A stretch of DNA of 64,000 bases, taken from Variovorax sp. IB41. GTDB lineage: Bacteria; Pseudomonadota; Gammaproteobacteria; Burkholderiales; Burkholderiaceae_C. The notes beneath the pieces are model-generated. The model did not search any database, was not told where the DNA came from, and saw nothing but the letters and a program-made list of their open reading frames with translations. A program made the translations under genes and the position numbers. Shown piece by piece: positions 52,454 through 60,239 of this stretch. Position 1 is the first letter of the stretch; each line of letters opens with the position of its first letter. The DNA lies in NCBI RefSeq assembly GCF_016405905.1, contig NZ_JAEFCB010000001.1:806001-870000 (forward strand), written 5' to 3'.

Positions 52454-53452
52454 ATGAACCCCTCGACCCTCGACGACCCCGAACTGCAGGCCATCGCCGA
52501 ACGGCTGGCCTCGCCCGACGCCGAAGTGCGCCGCATCGCCGTGATGGACCTGGGCGACCTCTCCGACGAGGCGCACACGCCGCTGCTGGTCGCGGCCCTG
52601 CGCGACGACACGCCGGCTGTGCGCGCCGCCGCCGCATTGGCGCTGGAGACCATGGAGAACCAGTCCGCCGTCGAAGGACTGGCAGAGGCGCTCGACGATG
52701 CCGATGCGCAGGTGCGCGAAGCCGCCGCCCACAGCCTGGCCGAGCTGAAAGAGCCCGCATCGGCTGCGTGGCTGCTGCCGCATGCGGGCACCGGGCCGGC
52801 GCGAGTGCGCGCCGCCGTGCTGCGTGCATTGCGCGAACTGCGCGTGCCTGCGAGCGCCGCGCCCGCGCTGGCGGTGCTGCAGGAGCCGCGCGCCGCGCAG
52901 GACACCGCCGATGCCATCGCCCTGCGCCGCGAAGCGATCGGCGTGCTCGGCTATCTGAAGCACGCGGCCGCGCTGCCTGCGCTGGCCGCGCTCGCCGCCT
53001 CCGACCCCGTGGACGAAGTGCGCCGCGCGGCCGTGGGCGCCCTCGCCTTCGCGGCCGGCGACACCGATGCGCGCGAGGCACTGGAAACCGCGCTGCGCGA
53101 TGCGAGCTGGCAGGTGCGCGAGGAAGCTGCCACGGCGCTTGGCAAGCTGCAGCAGCCCGCCGCGACCGCCGCGCTGCTGGTGGCGCTGGACGATCCTTAC
53201 TGGCAGGTGCGCCTGCGTGCGGCCCGCAGCCTGGGGCGGCTGCGCAGTGCCGAGAGCGTCACGCCGCTGCTCGTTGCGCTGGGCCACAGCATCAGCAACC
53301 TGCGCAAGGAAGCCGCGCTGGCGCTGGGCGAGATCGGCGATGCAGCGGCGCTGCCTGCGCTCGAACTTGCTGCGGACGATGCCGATCCCGAAGTGCGCAA
53401 GTCCGCCCGGCTGGCGATCGTGCAGATCGGGAAGGCGGGCCATGGCGCCTGA
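52454..53452 (+). CDS. HEAT-repeat protein (PBS-lyase type repeats)
   Basis: The 332-residue protein consists of about ten HEAT repeats of 30-32 residues with the pattern 'D.D..VR..A..ALG......A...L..AL' (examples: DDADAQVREAAAHSLAELK, DDPYWQVRLRAARSLGRLR). There is no signal peptide. Such repeats make protein-protein scaffolds; no catalytic motif is visible. It starts 7 bases after the ATPase stop and overlaps the next gene by 11 bases. It may hold or mature the AprAB-like complex. Confidence 0.85.
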   Translation: MNPSTLDDPELQAIAERLASPDAEVRRIAVMDLGDLSDEAHTPLLVAALRDDTPAVRAAAALALETMENQSAVEGLAEALDDADAQVREAAAHSLAELKEPASAAWLLPHAGTGPARVRAAVLRALRELRVPASAAPALAVLQEPRAAQDTADAIALRREAIGVLGYLKHAAALPALAALAASDPVDEVRRAAVGALAFAAGDTDAREALETALRDASWQVREEAATALGKLQQPAATAALLVALDDPYWQVRLRAARSLGRLRSAESVTPLLVALGHSISNLRKEAALALGEIGDAAALPALELAADDADPEVRKSARLAIVQIGKAGHGA

Positions 53453-53747
53453 GTCCATCGTCGACCATCGCGCGCGGGCTGCGCTGGAGTTTTGCTGGGG
53501 CGATGGGGAGCGGTATCTGGCCACGTACCAGCTGCTGCGGGACAGTTGCCCTTGTGCGGATTGCAAGGCGCTGCGTGCGGCTGGTCGCGGTGGCGATGCA
53601 GTCGATGTGCAACTCGCGGACATACAGCCGGTGGGGGCTTATGGCGTGCAGTTCGTGTTCAGCGATGGGCACGACCGGGGGATTTTTCCTTGGGGGTTTT
53701 TGAAGGAGCTGCTGGAGGAAGATGTGCAATCGGCCGTGACACCATGA
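53442..53747 (+). CDS. DUF971 (GBBH-like N-terminal domain) protein
   Basis: The 101-residue protein matches the DUF971 pattern: ALEFCWGDGERYLATYQLLR, then the Cys cluster C36-x-C38-x2-C41 (SCPCADCKAL), VQLADIQPVGAYGVQFVF, and SDGHDRGIFPWGFLKEL. DUF971 domains are also found fused to Mrp/HCF101-type iron-sulfur carriers, so a role in Fe-S handling is plausible. The gene overlaps the HEAT gene by 11 bases and closes the operon. Confidence 0.87.
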   Translation: MAPESIVDHRARAALEFCWGDGERYLATYQLLRDSCPCADCKALRAAGRGGDAVDVQLADIQPVGAYGVQFVFSDGHDRGIFPWGFLKELLEEDVQSAVTP

Positions 53748-53927
53748 CCACTTCATAGCCTTTTTGCTCCAAGGCCGTCGCTATTCCATTCTTCTGATTT
53801 CTGTGACTATTGCAGGCCGGCTTCCAAAGTCTACTTTGGCCGAACACCGATATACGGTGCAAATGGAATTGATTTACTGATAACACCCCTGACTCACGCG
53901 TGAACTAGTCTTTATGCCATTTTTTGG

Positions 53928-54983
53928 CTAAATCCTCGTTAGTATTCCACTACCAGGAGTGCGTAGCGCTTTAAGCCAACGAGCAAGTGAGGCTCTTTCT
54001 TCAAACCTCACTGGATATGACCGTGCACTACACACCCGTTGAGATCCAGGAGCAATGCGAGATGACGTAACTATTAATCCGGATTCTGCTCCTTCGTGAA
54101 CCACATCGGCCCAAAGAGCCTTGACAATCAGCTGCTCAATTGAAGATTTTTGCCTCTTGCATTGAATGAGGATTGTTGGAGGATCGCTATTTCGGTCAAT
54201 TTCTGGCTTCCACGCCCGGATATCCACCCCCCCATCTCCACGACCAGGCCCCATTTCCACGTCGTATCCAGCACGCGAAAAAAATTCGCCGACCAAGCCT
54301 TCGAACTTTCGCCAGTTCATCGCGTCAATGGCTGAAAAATTCGCCCCTAAGTAGTCAAGAAGCCGTTGATCGATAAAACGTCCATCAGATGCATCTAATG
54401 ATTCACTTGAAAATAGTTCTTTTAATTCTATTGTATTCGTCCAATCTATTCTTCTGAAGCGGTCGAACTCGCATAAGGCGCCGATTCGATAGAGGTACAT
54501 CATATCGATGATCTCTCTTGCCAGTTTTTGCCCCAAATGACCCCACCTTTCTTCTGTATTTCTAAGAAATTGACTCAACTCCAATCCGGGCTTTGGTAAT
54601 AGCCAATCACTCTCCCCTGCGAGTAAGTCAAAAATTCCATCGATCACTGGCTGACGAATCGCATCATTTTTGGATGAAAACCGAAAGAATGTTGGGGCAT
54701 GATAGGCGACTGGATGGGGCAGCACTCCCAATCGATGAAGAATTTTCTGAAATGACTCCAGCAATTCGTCGTGATGTATGGACACATGAGTGGCTTCAGC
54801 GCTGGAAAGTTGGGTGCGCAGGTTGCTTTTGATGTCGGTATGCGATATCAACTCATCAAGCGACAAAGCCAGTCCGGATTTGAATCCAATTTGTTCGCTG
54901 ATGTATGCAACAAAGAGGTCGCGAGGCATAAGAAAGCCGCTCATAAGATTTTTTTGGGATTCATTTTTATAATTGACTGCCAT
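53928..54983 (-). CDS. Mrr-type restriction endonuclease-like protein
   Basis: The protein has about 351 residues from ATG 54983; a GTG at 55031 and an ATG at 54944 are alternatives and none has a strong ribosome binding site. The first 200 residues match nothing I recognise. The last 130 form an Mrr_cat nuclease domain: WRKFEGLVGEFFSRAGYDVE, then catalytic Asp in GRGDGGVDIRAW and the QxK motif in ILIQCKRQK. It should cut DNA. Base composition is clearly lower in GC than the neighbours. It is 166 bp downstream of the SMC-like ATPase gene in the same orientation, which suggests a two-component defence module. Confidence 0.8.
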   Translation of the reverse strand: MAVNYKNESQKNLMSGFLMPRDLFVAYISEQIGFKSGLALSLDELISHTDIKSNLRTQLSSAEATHVSIHHDELLESFQKILHRLGVLPHPVAYHAPTFFRFSSKNDAIRQPVIDGIFDLLAGESDWLLPKPGLELSQFLRNTEERWGHLGQKLAREIIDMMYLYRIGALCEFDRFRRIDWTNTIELKELFSSESLDASDGRFIDQRLLDYLGANFSAIDAMNWRKFEGLVGEFFSRAGYDVEMGPGRGDGGVDIRAWKPEIDRNSDPPTILIQCKRQKSSIEQLIVKALWADVVHEGAESGLIVTSSRIAPGSQRVCSARSYPVRFEERASLARWLKALRTPGSGILTRI

Positions 54984-55149
54984 TTCAAAATGGCAAAAAT
55001 AAACGGCGGCTCGAATCTTGTGTTGATCCACCTATCGGGAAGGGGCGCGGCCTATTTCGAACTAAATTTCTGCTCCTGGTCGGCTGCAGCCATATCGGTG
55101 CATCAATTATGCTACTGCGTGCCGATGCAGCCTTTCGGCGAGATCTCCA

Positions 55150-57249
55150 CTACTGGATCGTGGCAACGTATTTGTCGCATTCCTTGATAACAAAGTGCGG
55201 CACCAATTGATATTCACGCGGGTTGAGTTGATAAATATAGTTGTTCTCGATGTGAAAGGCCTCGTTGATAAACTTCAAGATGACATTGGACTTGACCTTG
55301 TCTTCTTCATGATCAAAAAGAATGCGGTAGAGGTGCAGCTTCTCGTAGTTGCTGGTTGAAGCGTGGTAGAGCTGCTTCATTTGCTGTTTATCAGTGACCA
55401 GACTAAGAGCTGCCGCGTAACTGAAGTCGGGGATTTTTTCGACGACAGCCTCACATCCTGCTTTGATTTCTTCTTCGGTCATATCTCGCAGTTCTCCATC
55501 GTCGAATTTCTTTGGAGCGGGACGCTTGTGAAAGACGTTTGACAGAATGTCAAACGCATCGCCCTTTTGCTGGGTAACTTCCAGCAAGCGGCGAAGGTAG
55601 ACAAGTCGGTTTAAAAGCGGGATCGGCTGGGTAATATTTTCATGATTGATGTCAATGAAAGTCTTAACCTGCGCCCGCGTAACGATCTTCTCGGAAAGAA
55701 TGCCATCCTTGTTTTCAAGGAAGGCGACGGCTGGTTTGGTGAATCGGTCTGCATGGTGAACGACCATGTCCACCACGGGGTCCAGATCATGAGTCAGCAA
55801 AAGCACGGTTTTCCCGCGCAGTGACTGGGCCCCCCGGAAGAGCATTTCGATGATGGCGTACTTCTTGTTCTTATCGAACGATGAAATTGGGTCGTCCAGT
55901 ACGATCAATTTGGGATCGGACTTGACCGCATCGAACATGAAAAGGACCAAGGCGATGGCATTTCTTTCGCCAAAACTCAGGTGATCCCGCACATTGCTGA
56001 CCGATTGCTCGGGAAATTCTAAATGCGTGAGCAGTAGCTTGTGCCTGGAGTCCGCACCTGCTCGCAGTTCAACTCTATAAGAGTAGCCCGCATTCGCGAG
56101 GAAGTCATTAATGTGCGTGCTGTAGGCTTTGACTAGACGTTCAATCGTAGTCCGTTGCTTAATAATGGCGCCCTGCAATGCTCCCGCCTTTTCGATCAAA
56201 GGCTGAATACTCTCGTTGATGATCTGGACCTTGACTGCGGTTTCTTCCGATTGCAGATGGTAATAAAGTCCTAAATCAATCTTGTATGATCCTAATTCGT
56301 CAATAATTTTTGTGACATCTTTGAGCGAACTGAAGCCGATGGCTCGGTTTTGCTTGAACTTCCCGGCTAAGCGTTCAATTTGCGTTTTAACCTCATTCAG
56401 AAAGGCGACTTGCTCGTCCGTATACTTTTCCGTATTTTTGACGAATTCTGAGATCTTGTCTTTTGTGGCCGCTGAGAAGTATTTGTTAAGGCGGTCGAAA
56501 GTGCTGACGATCTTGTTGAGCGTTTCAATGGATTTCGGGTCGTAGGCTTGAGCGACCTTGTCTATTGTTTCGCGTTTGGTCTTGATGTCGCTGGTGCAGT
56601 ACGGGCAATCTGAGCCGAAGGGGAGGTAGCTTGCTCCCTCTTGCTGCCACCGAATCCACTTGTATCCAGATTCGTGGCGGATGTACGGCGTATATGCTTC
56701 CAGTCCGGCAGGGATGTTTGCAACCTTGTTTCCATCCTTAAAGGCCTTTGCGATGTTGCCGGCTGCGTGGATTCCGGTCTTAACCGGCCTGCCGAAACTG
56801 CTGCTGATCTCCTCAAAGTCGGCAAGAAGGATATCGACTTCGGGGTCCGTCGAAATCGAACTCTTGAAGTCTTGAATCAGTTCCTCGATCTTCTGCAGTC
56901 CATCGTCATAGTCCTGCGTCTTGATAAAGATCTCGAAGCTGCCTTTCAGCAAGTCATCTTGCTGAAAAACAAAGCTGTTGATGTAATCTTCGTTGAAGAT
57001 CCTCGTGGCCGCGATGTCGTCTATACCCGTGATGCTGGGGACTGCCGTGGCATTTGCGCGGTGTTTGAACGGGATCAGGTTAGCGAGTTTCTTTGCGGCA
57101 CCATTTTTTTCTTCGACTGCGTATGCTATTGCCTTTGCGATGGTGCTTTTGCCTGTGCCGTTGATCGCGTATTTGATGTTGAGTACGCCCTCGGCGATCT
57201 CGATTTGACCGCGTTCGATGTTATTGCAATGCTCTAGTTGGATCTGCAT
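55150..57249 (-). CDS. SMC/RecF-like AAA ATPase with CxxC hook (AAA_13/RloC-like)
   Basis: The 699-residue ATPase has Walker A at the N-terminus (YAINGTGKSTIAKAI), a long coiled-coil middle with a central CPYC motif like a zinc hook, an ABC signature (HLSFGERNAIALVLFMF) and Walker B (KLIVLDDPISSFDKNKKY) with a His switch (LLTHDLDP). This layout is typical of the AAA_13 group that includes RloC and PrrC anticodon nucleases. The C-terminal part has R553-x3-E557 and H574 (YLRRLLEV, SNVFHKR), resembling the Arg-Glu-His triad of those enzymes, but this is not proven. Base composition is lower in GC than neighbours. GGAGG precedes the ATG. Confidence 0.82.
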   Translation of the reverse strand: MQIQLEHCNNIERGQIEIAEGVLNIKYAINGTGKSTIAKAIAYAVEEKNGAAKKLANLIPFKHRANATAVPSITGIDDIAATRIFNEDYINSFVFQQDDLLKGSFEIFIKTQDYDDGLQKIEELIQDFKSSISTDPEVDILLADFEEISSSFGRPVKTGIHAAGNIAKAFKDGNKVANIPAGLEAYTPYIRHESGYKWIRWQQEGASYLPFGSDCPYCTSDIKTKRETIDKVAQAYDPKSIETLNKIVSTFDRLNKYFSAATKDKISEFVKNTEKYTDEQVAFLNEVKTQIERLAGKFKQNRAIGFSSLKDVTKIIDELGSYKIDLGLYYHLQSEETAVKVQIINESIQPLIEKAGALQGAIIKQRTTIERLVKAYSTHINDFLANAGYSYRVELRAGADSRHKLLLTHLEFPEQSVSNVRDHLSFGERNAIALVLFMFDAVKSDPKLIVLDDPISSFDKNKKYAIIEMLFRGAQSLRGKTVLLLTHDLDPVVDMVVHHADRFTKPAVAFLENKDGILSEKIVTRAQVKTFIDINHENITQPIPLLNRLVYLRRLLEVTQQKGDAFDILSNVFHKRPAPKKFDDGELRDMTEEEIKAGCEAVVEKIPDFSYAAALSLVTDKQQMKQLYHASTSNYEKLHLYRILFDHEEDKVKSNVILKFINEAFHIENNYIYQLNPREYQLVPHFVIKECDKYVATIQ

Positions 57250-57745
57250 CCCGCCCTCCGTTGTAAGTACTCGTCACATATCGGAAGGGTAGCCGGAAAT
57301 CCCGATATTTGCGCCTTCTTCGATTAGGTTTTTCCGCCGAAGATGAGCCGGTGTGCGGCGGCTATGCGCCACCTTCGCTCGGTCGAAGTGAACCTCGGTG
57401 CGGCTTTATCTGGCAACACACGAGCACATCATCGTTGTCCAACTAACGGCCAATGACCTTTGCCTTCTTGCCCCGGAGGGGGGTACGTCCGTGAGCTTCC
57501 GTTCCAACTGGCGCTGGAGTGCGGGAAGGCCGAGCGGATGGTTCAGGCACCGGAAAGGCAGTCGCCAGTTCAGACTTTCAGGACTAGTGGCAATACTCGC
57601 GCGGCGCTTCGACAAGCTCAGCGTGAACGGACAGTGGTTCCGTCCTGATCTCAATCGCCGTTCGTGGCGGAGATCACGCGGGCTGCAAAGGCAAATACAT
57701 CCGCGTAGCTATACTCCGCCCCGTCACGTCAAAAACAGGCGTGAT
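57250..57745. other. Intergenic region between ATPase gene and small-ORF leader
   Basis: The first 60 bases should contain the ATPase promoter. The rest has no supported gene. At about 57610-57630 there is a CTTCGACAAGCTCAGCGTGA motif of the kind that recurs between genes in Comamonadaceae, probably a short repeat element. Confidence 0.4.
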
Positions 57746-57968
57746 CGGGATTGGACTCCCGTTGAAATCACTGCGACGAAAGCCGCAGTTACCGCAAGGA
57801 CTGCGGCTTTCTCATTCGTGCAACCTTTTTTAGGCGGCTCGATGAGCGGGCGCAAGCCCGGCCGGTTTCACGCAAGTGGTTTCCCGGTAGTCCAACTCGT
57901 CGAGCCGCCGCCCTCGATTGGACTCGGGTGCGGTGGTTTCAGTAAATCGAAACCCTTGGAGGCCATAC
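57746..57968 (+). promoter_or_regulatory. Structured 5' leader with TTGGAC hairpin loops
   Basis: Several stems precede the small gene at 57969. They are CGGGA-TTGGAC-TCCCG (57746-57761), a 12-bp stem GAAAGCCGCAGT / ACTGCGGCTTTC (57778-57811), a 14-bp stem (57833-57846 with 57896-57909) enclosing two GCAA-capped hairpins, and CGA-TTGGAC-TCG (57915-57926). The ribosome binding region is TTGGAGG. GGA in hairpin loops and at the ribosome binding site is the pattern for CsrA/RsmA binding. The leader is probably a post-transcriptional control element. Confidence 0.6.
57778..57811 (+). terminator. 12-bp perfect hairpin inside the leader, possible attenuator
   Basis: Arms GAAAGCCGCAGT (57778-57789) and ACTGCGGCTTTC (57800-57811) are perfectly complementary with a 10-base loop. 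A T6 run lies 14 bases further on (57826-57831), too far for a classical terminator. It may end transcription in part or be a structural element of the leader. Confidence 0.45.
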
Positions 57969-58268
57969 ATGGCTCACGTCCCCTCGTCCCCCGAATCCTT
58001 CGCCCCTCACAGCGCCGCATCGCTCGCGCTCCAGACCTGCGACGACATCGACAGCCTGCACGACGTGCGGCTCGCCTACGCGTGCATCGAGAAGCTCGTC
58101 GTTCCGACGCATGCGAGCGACGCGGAAGATGCCTACCCCCTCCGCACCGAATTGAGCGCCCTGATGCGGCTGGTGAACGAGGCGCTGCAGCGCCGCATCG
58201 AGACGGCCGATGCCACGATGCAGGCGCTGCGCCTGGCAGTGAACAAGGCCGACGCGGCGCCGTGCTGA
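57969..58268 (+). CDS. Small hypothetical protein with structured leader
   Basis: The 99-residue protein starts at ATG 57969, preceded by GGAGG. It has no signal peptide or membrane segment. It is mostly helical by appearance (LHDVRLAYACIEKLV, LRTELSALMRLVNEALQRR) and ends in ADAAPC. Size and layout weakly recall the small DUF3077/DUF6124-type proteins of pseudomonads, which are also preceded by structured leaders; this is not a firm assignment. Its last codons lie in the first copy of a 36-bp direct repeat. Confidence 0.65.
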   Translation: MAHVPSSPESFAPHSAASLALQTCDDIDSLHDVRLAYACIEKLVVPTHASDAEDAYPLRTELSALMRLVNEALQRRIETADATMQALRLAVNKADAAPC

Positions 58269-58285
58269 GGCCTTCGATCGTCGGC
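58250..58285 (+). repeat. 36-bp direct repeat, copy A
   Basis: This copy covers the last codons of the small gene. A copy with 33 of 36 identical bases is at 61149-61184. The two flank the SDR / hydrolase / LysR block. Confidence 0.75.
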
Positions 58286-58290
58286 GTTCG

Positions 58291-59082
58291 TCAGAAGGCG
58301 CTCTTGACGACGCCGCCATCGACGCGAAGGGCCGCACCCGTGGTCGCCGAGGCGAGCGGACTTGCCACGTAGGCCACGAGCGAGGCCACCTCCTGTGGCG
58401 TCGCGAAGCGCTTGATCAGCGAGGTCGGGCGCACGTGGTCGAAGAACTCCGCCTCGACCTGCTCGAAGCTCTTGTCGCTCGAGCGCGCCATGCCCTCCAC
58501 GAAGTCGCCGACGCCGCGCGATTTCGTCGGGCCGGGGAGCACGCTGTTCACCGTGATGTTCGTGCCGGCGAGCGATTCCGCGAGCCCGCGCGACACGGCG
58601 AGCTGCGCGGTCTTGGTCATGCCGTAGTGGATCATCTCGGTGGGGATCTGCACCGCGCTTTCGCTCGAGATGAAGATGATCCGCCCCCAGTTCGTGCGCT
58701 TCATGTCCGGCAGCACCAGGCGTGCGAGGCGCACGCCGCTCAGGACGTTGACGTCGAAAAAGCGCTGCCAGTCTTCATCGGGAATGTCTTCGAATGCCTT
58801 GGCCTCGAAGATGCCCAGGTTGTTCACCAGGATGCCGATGCCGGGGTGGCGGCGCACGGCTTCCTCGGCAGCATCGGCCCGGCTGAGGTCCCCGGCGTAG
58901 CCGAGAACGGTGCCGTTCGTCTCCGAGCGGATGCGCTCGGCCGCCTCGTCGACCGCCGCCTGCGACCTGCCGTTGACGATGACGCTCGCGCCCTCCTGGG
59001 CCAGCGTGCGCGCGATGGCATAGCCGATTCCTGCGGTGCTGCCGCTTACCAGCGCGAGCTTGCCGTTGAGTTGAAGGTCCAT
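58291..59082 (-). CDS. SDR family NAD(P)-dependent oxidoreductase
   Basis: The 263-residue classical short-chain dehydrogenase has the cofactor motif SGSTAGIGYA, NNLGIFEAK after strand 4, the catalytic Ser in IIFISSESAV and the YxxxK motif in HYGMTKTAQ. Its C-terminus (VDGGVVKSAF) is typical. It should oxidise or reduce an alcohol/carbonyl. It is downstream of the alpha/beta hydrolase gene (87 bp gap) in the same orientation, so the two may act in sequence. Confidence 0.92.
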   Translation of the reverse strand: MDLQLNGKLALVSGSTAGIGYAIARTLAQEGASVIVNGRSQAAVDEAAERIRSETNGTVLGYAGDLSRADAAEEAVRRHPGIGILVNNLGIFEAKAFEDIPDEDWQRFFDVNVLSGVRLARLVLPDMKRTNWGRIIFISSESAVQIPTEMIHYGMTKTAQLAVSRGLAESLAGTNITVNSVLPGPTKSRGVGDFVEGMARSSDKSFEQVEAEFFDHVRPTSLIKRFATPQEVASLVAYVASPLASATTGAALRVDGGVVKSAF

Positions 59083-59169
59083 GTCGATGCTCCTTGGTCA
59101 GTTCGAGGTTGGTGTCCGTTGGCGGCATGCGGTGGGCAGCGGCCGTTCGGCGACGAGGCCCATTTTTCG

Positions 59170-60123
59170 CTATGCCAGGAAGTTGATCAACGCCGGAATG
59201 ACCTGCTCCGGCGCCTCTTCCATGAGCCAGTGCCCGGACCCCTTGACGATCACGCCCTGCACGTTGGTCGCCACCATCCTGCCCTGCTCGATCAGGAAGG
59301 TACCGCCGGCCTTCTCGCCGGAGAGCACCAGCATGGGCATGGGCAGCGGCGTCTTGCCCAGTTCTGCGAACTCGGCCGCGTCCTGCTCGAAGGCCTTGAA
59401 GTATTCGAATCCGGCGCGCATGCCGCCGGGCTGCGCGTAGGCCTTCGCGTAGAACCGGCGATCGGCCTCGGGCACCGAGTGCTTGGGGTCGGCCGCGAAG
59501 TCGTTCCAGAAGTGCTCGAAGTAGATGCGCTCGCGCCCGCTCACGAGCGCCAGCGGCGTCTTGCCGTGGAAATGGAAGTGCCAAAGGTCGCGCAGCAGCC
59601 ACACGTTCTGCCATTGGCCGATGCCGGGCAGGAAGGCGTCCATGAGCACCACCTTGTCGGTCTCCGAAGGGAACTGGGCGGCATACGCGTAGGCCACCAT
59701 CAGGCCGATGTCGTGGCCGACGATGCTCGCGCTGCGGATGCCGAGCGAGCGGACGAGCTCGTGGATGTCGACGGCCATGTTCTTCTTGCCGTAGCCCGTC
59801 TCGGGCTTGGACGAACTGCCGGCGCCCCGAAGGTCGGGCACGACCACGGTGTGCGTCTTCGCGAGCAGCGGCATCAGCGGGTTCCACATGTGCGCGGTCT
59901 CGGCGTAGCCGTGCAGCAGCACGACGGCCGGCCCGGTGCCGCCGATGCGGTAATGGATGCGGGTGCCGTTCACCTCTGCGGAGCCCGCGCGAAAGCCCGG
60001 CACCGCGTCGGCGGCAGGTGCGGCGTGCGCTGCGGAGCCCACCGTCAGGGTGGCGCCGAGCGCGACTGCGCCGGCAATCAGCGAGCGGCGGGTGGGTGCG
60101 GGGGTGAGAGTGGCATCGGTCAT
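59170..60123 (-). CDS. Exported alpha/beta hydrolase, epoxide-hydrolase/dehalogenase type
   Basis: The 317-residue protein has a Tat-like signal (TRRSLIAGAVALG, cleavage near AAHAA). The hydrolase domain contains the oxyanion motif LLHGYAETAHMW, the nucleophile elbow GHDIG with Asp rather than Ser, and the catalytic His in GSGHWLMEEAPEQV. An Asp nucleophile points to an epoxide hydrolase or haloacid/haloalkane dehalogenase rather than an esterase. It is divergent from a LysR gene that probably controls it. Confidence 0.87.
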   Translation of the reverse strand: MTDATLTPAPTRRSLIAGAVALGATLTVGSAAHAAPAADAVPGFRAGSAEVNGTRIHYRIGGTGPAVVLLHGYAETAHMWNPLMPLLAKTHTVVVPDLRGAGSSSKPETGYGKKNMAVDIHELVRSLGIRSASIVGHDIGLMVAYAYAAQFPSETDKVVLMDAFLPGIGQWQNVWLLRDLWHFHFHGKTPLALVSGRERIYFEHFWNDFAADPKHSVPEADRRFYAKAYAQPGGMRAGFEYFKAFEQDAAEFAELGKTPLPMPMLVLSGEKAGGTFLIEQGRMVATNVQGVIVKGSGHWLMEEAPEQVIPALINFLA

Positions 60124-60202
60124 TTTCGAAGGTCCTTTCTGTTGGGGATGGCGTGAATTTATGATTCAGCTTCGCTTTCAGGAAGGGCGCAAAGATGGTT
60201 AA

Positions 60203-60225
60203 ATCATTCAGCTTTACTGAATGAT
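60203..60225. promoter_or_regulatory. Inverted repeat, probable LysR operator
   Basis: Perfect 9-bp arms ATCATTCAG (60203-60211) and CTGAATGAT (60217-60225) with a 5-base spacer lie just before the LysR start and 80 bp from the hydrolase start. The TTCAG...CTGAA core suits a LysR autoregulatory site. Confidence 0.65.
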
Positions 60226-60239
60226 CAAAGACCACCCCC

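Noticed and set aside
57778..57831. Hairpin followed by T6 as a simple Rho-independent terminator
   Set aside because: The T-run is 14 bases beyond the stem and the hairpin is part of a larger structured leader continuing to the next start codon.
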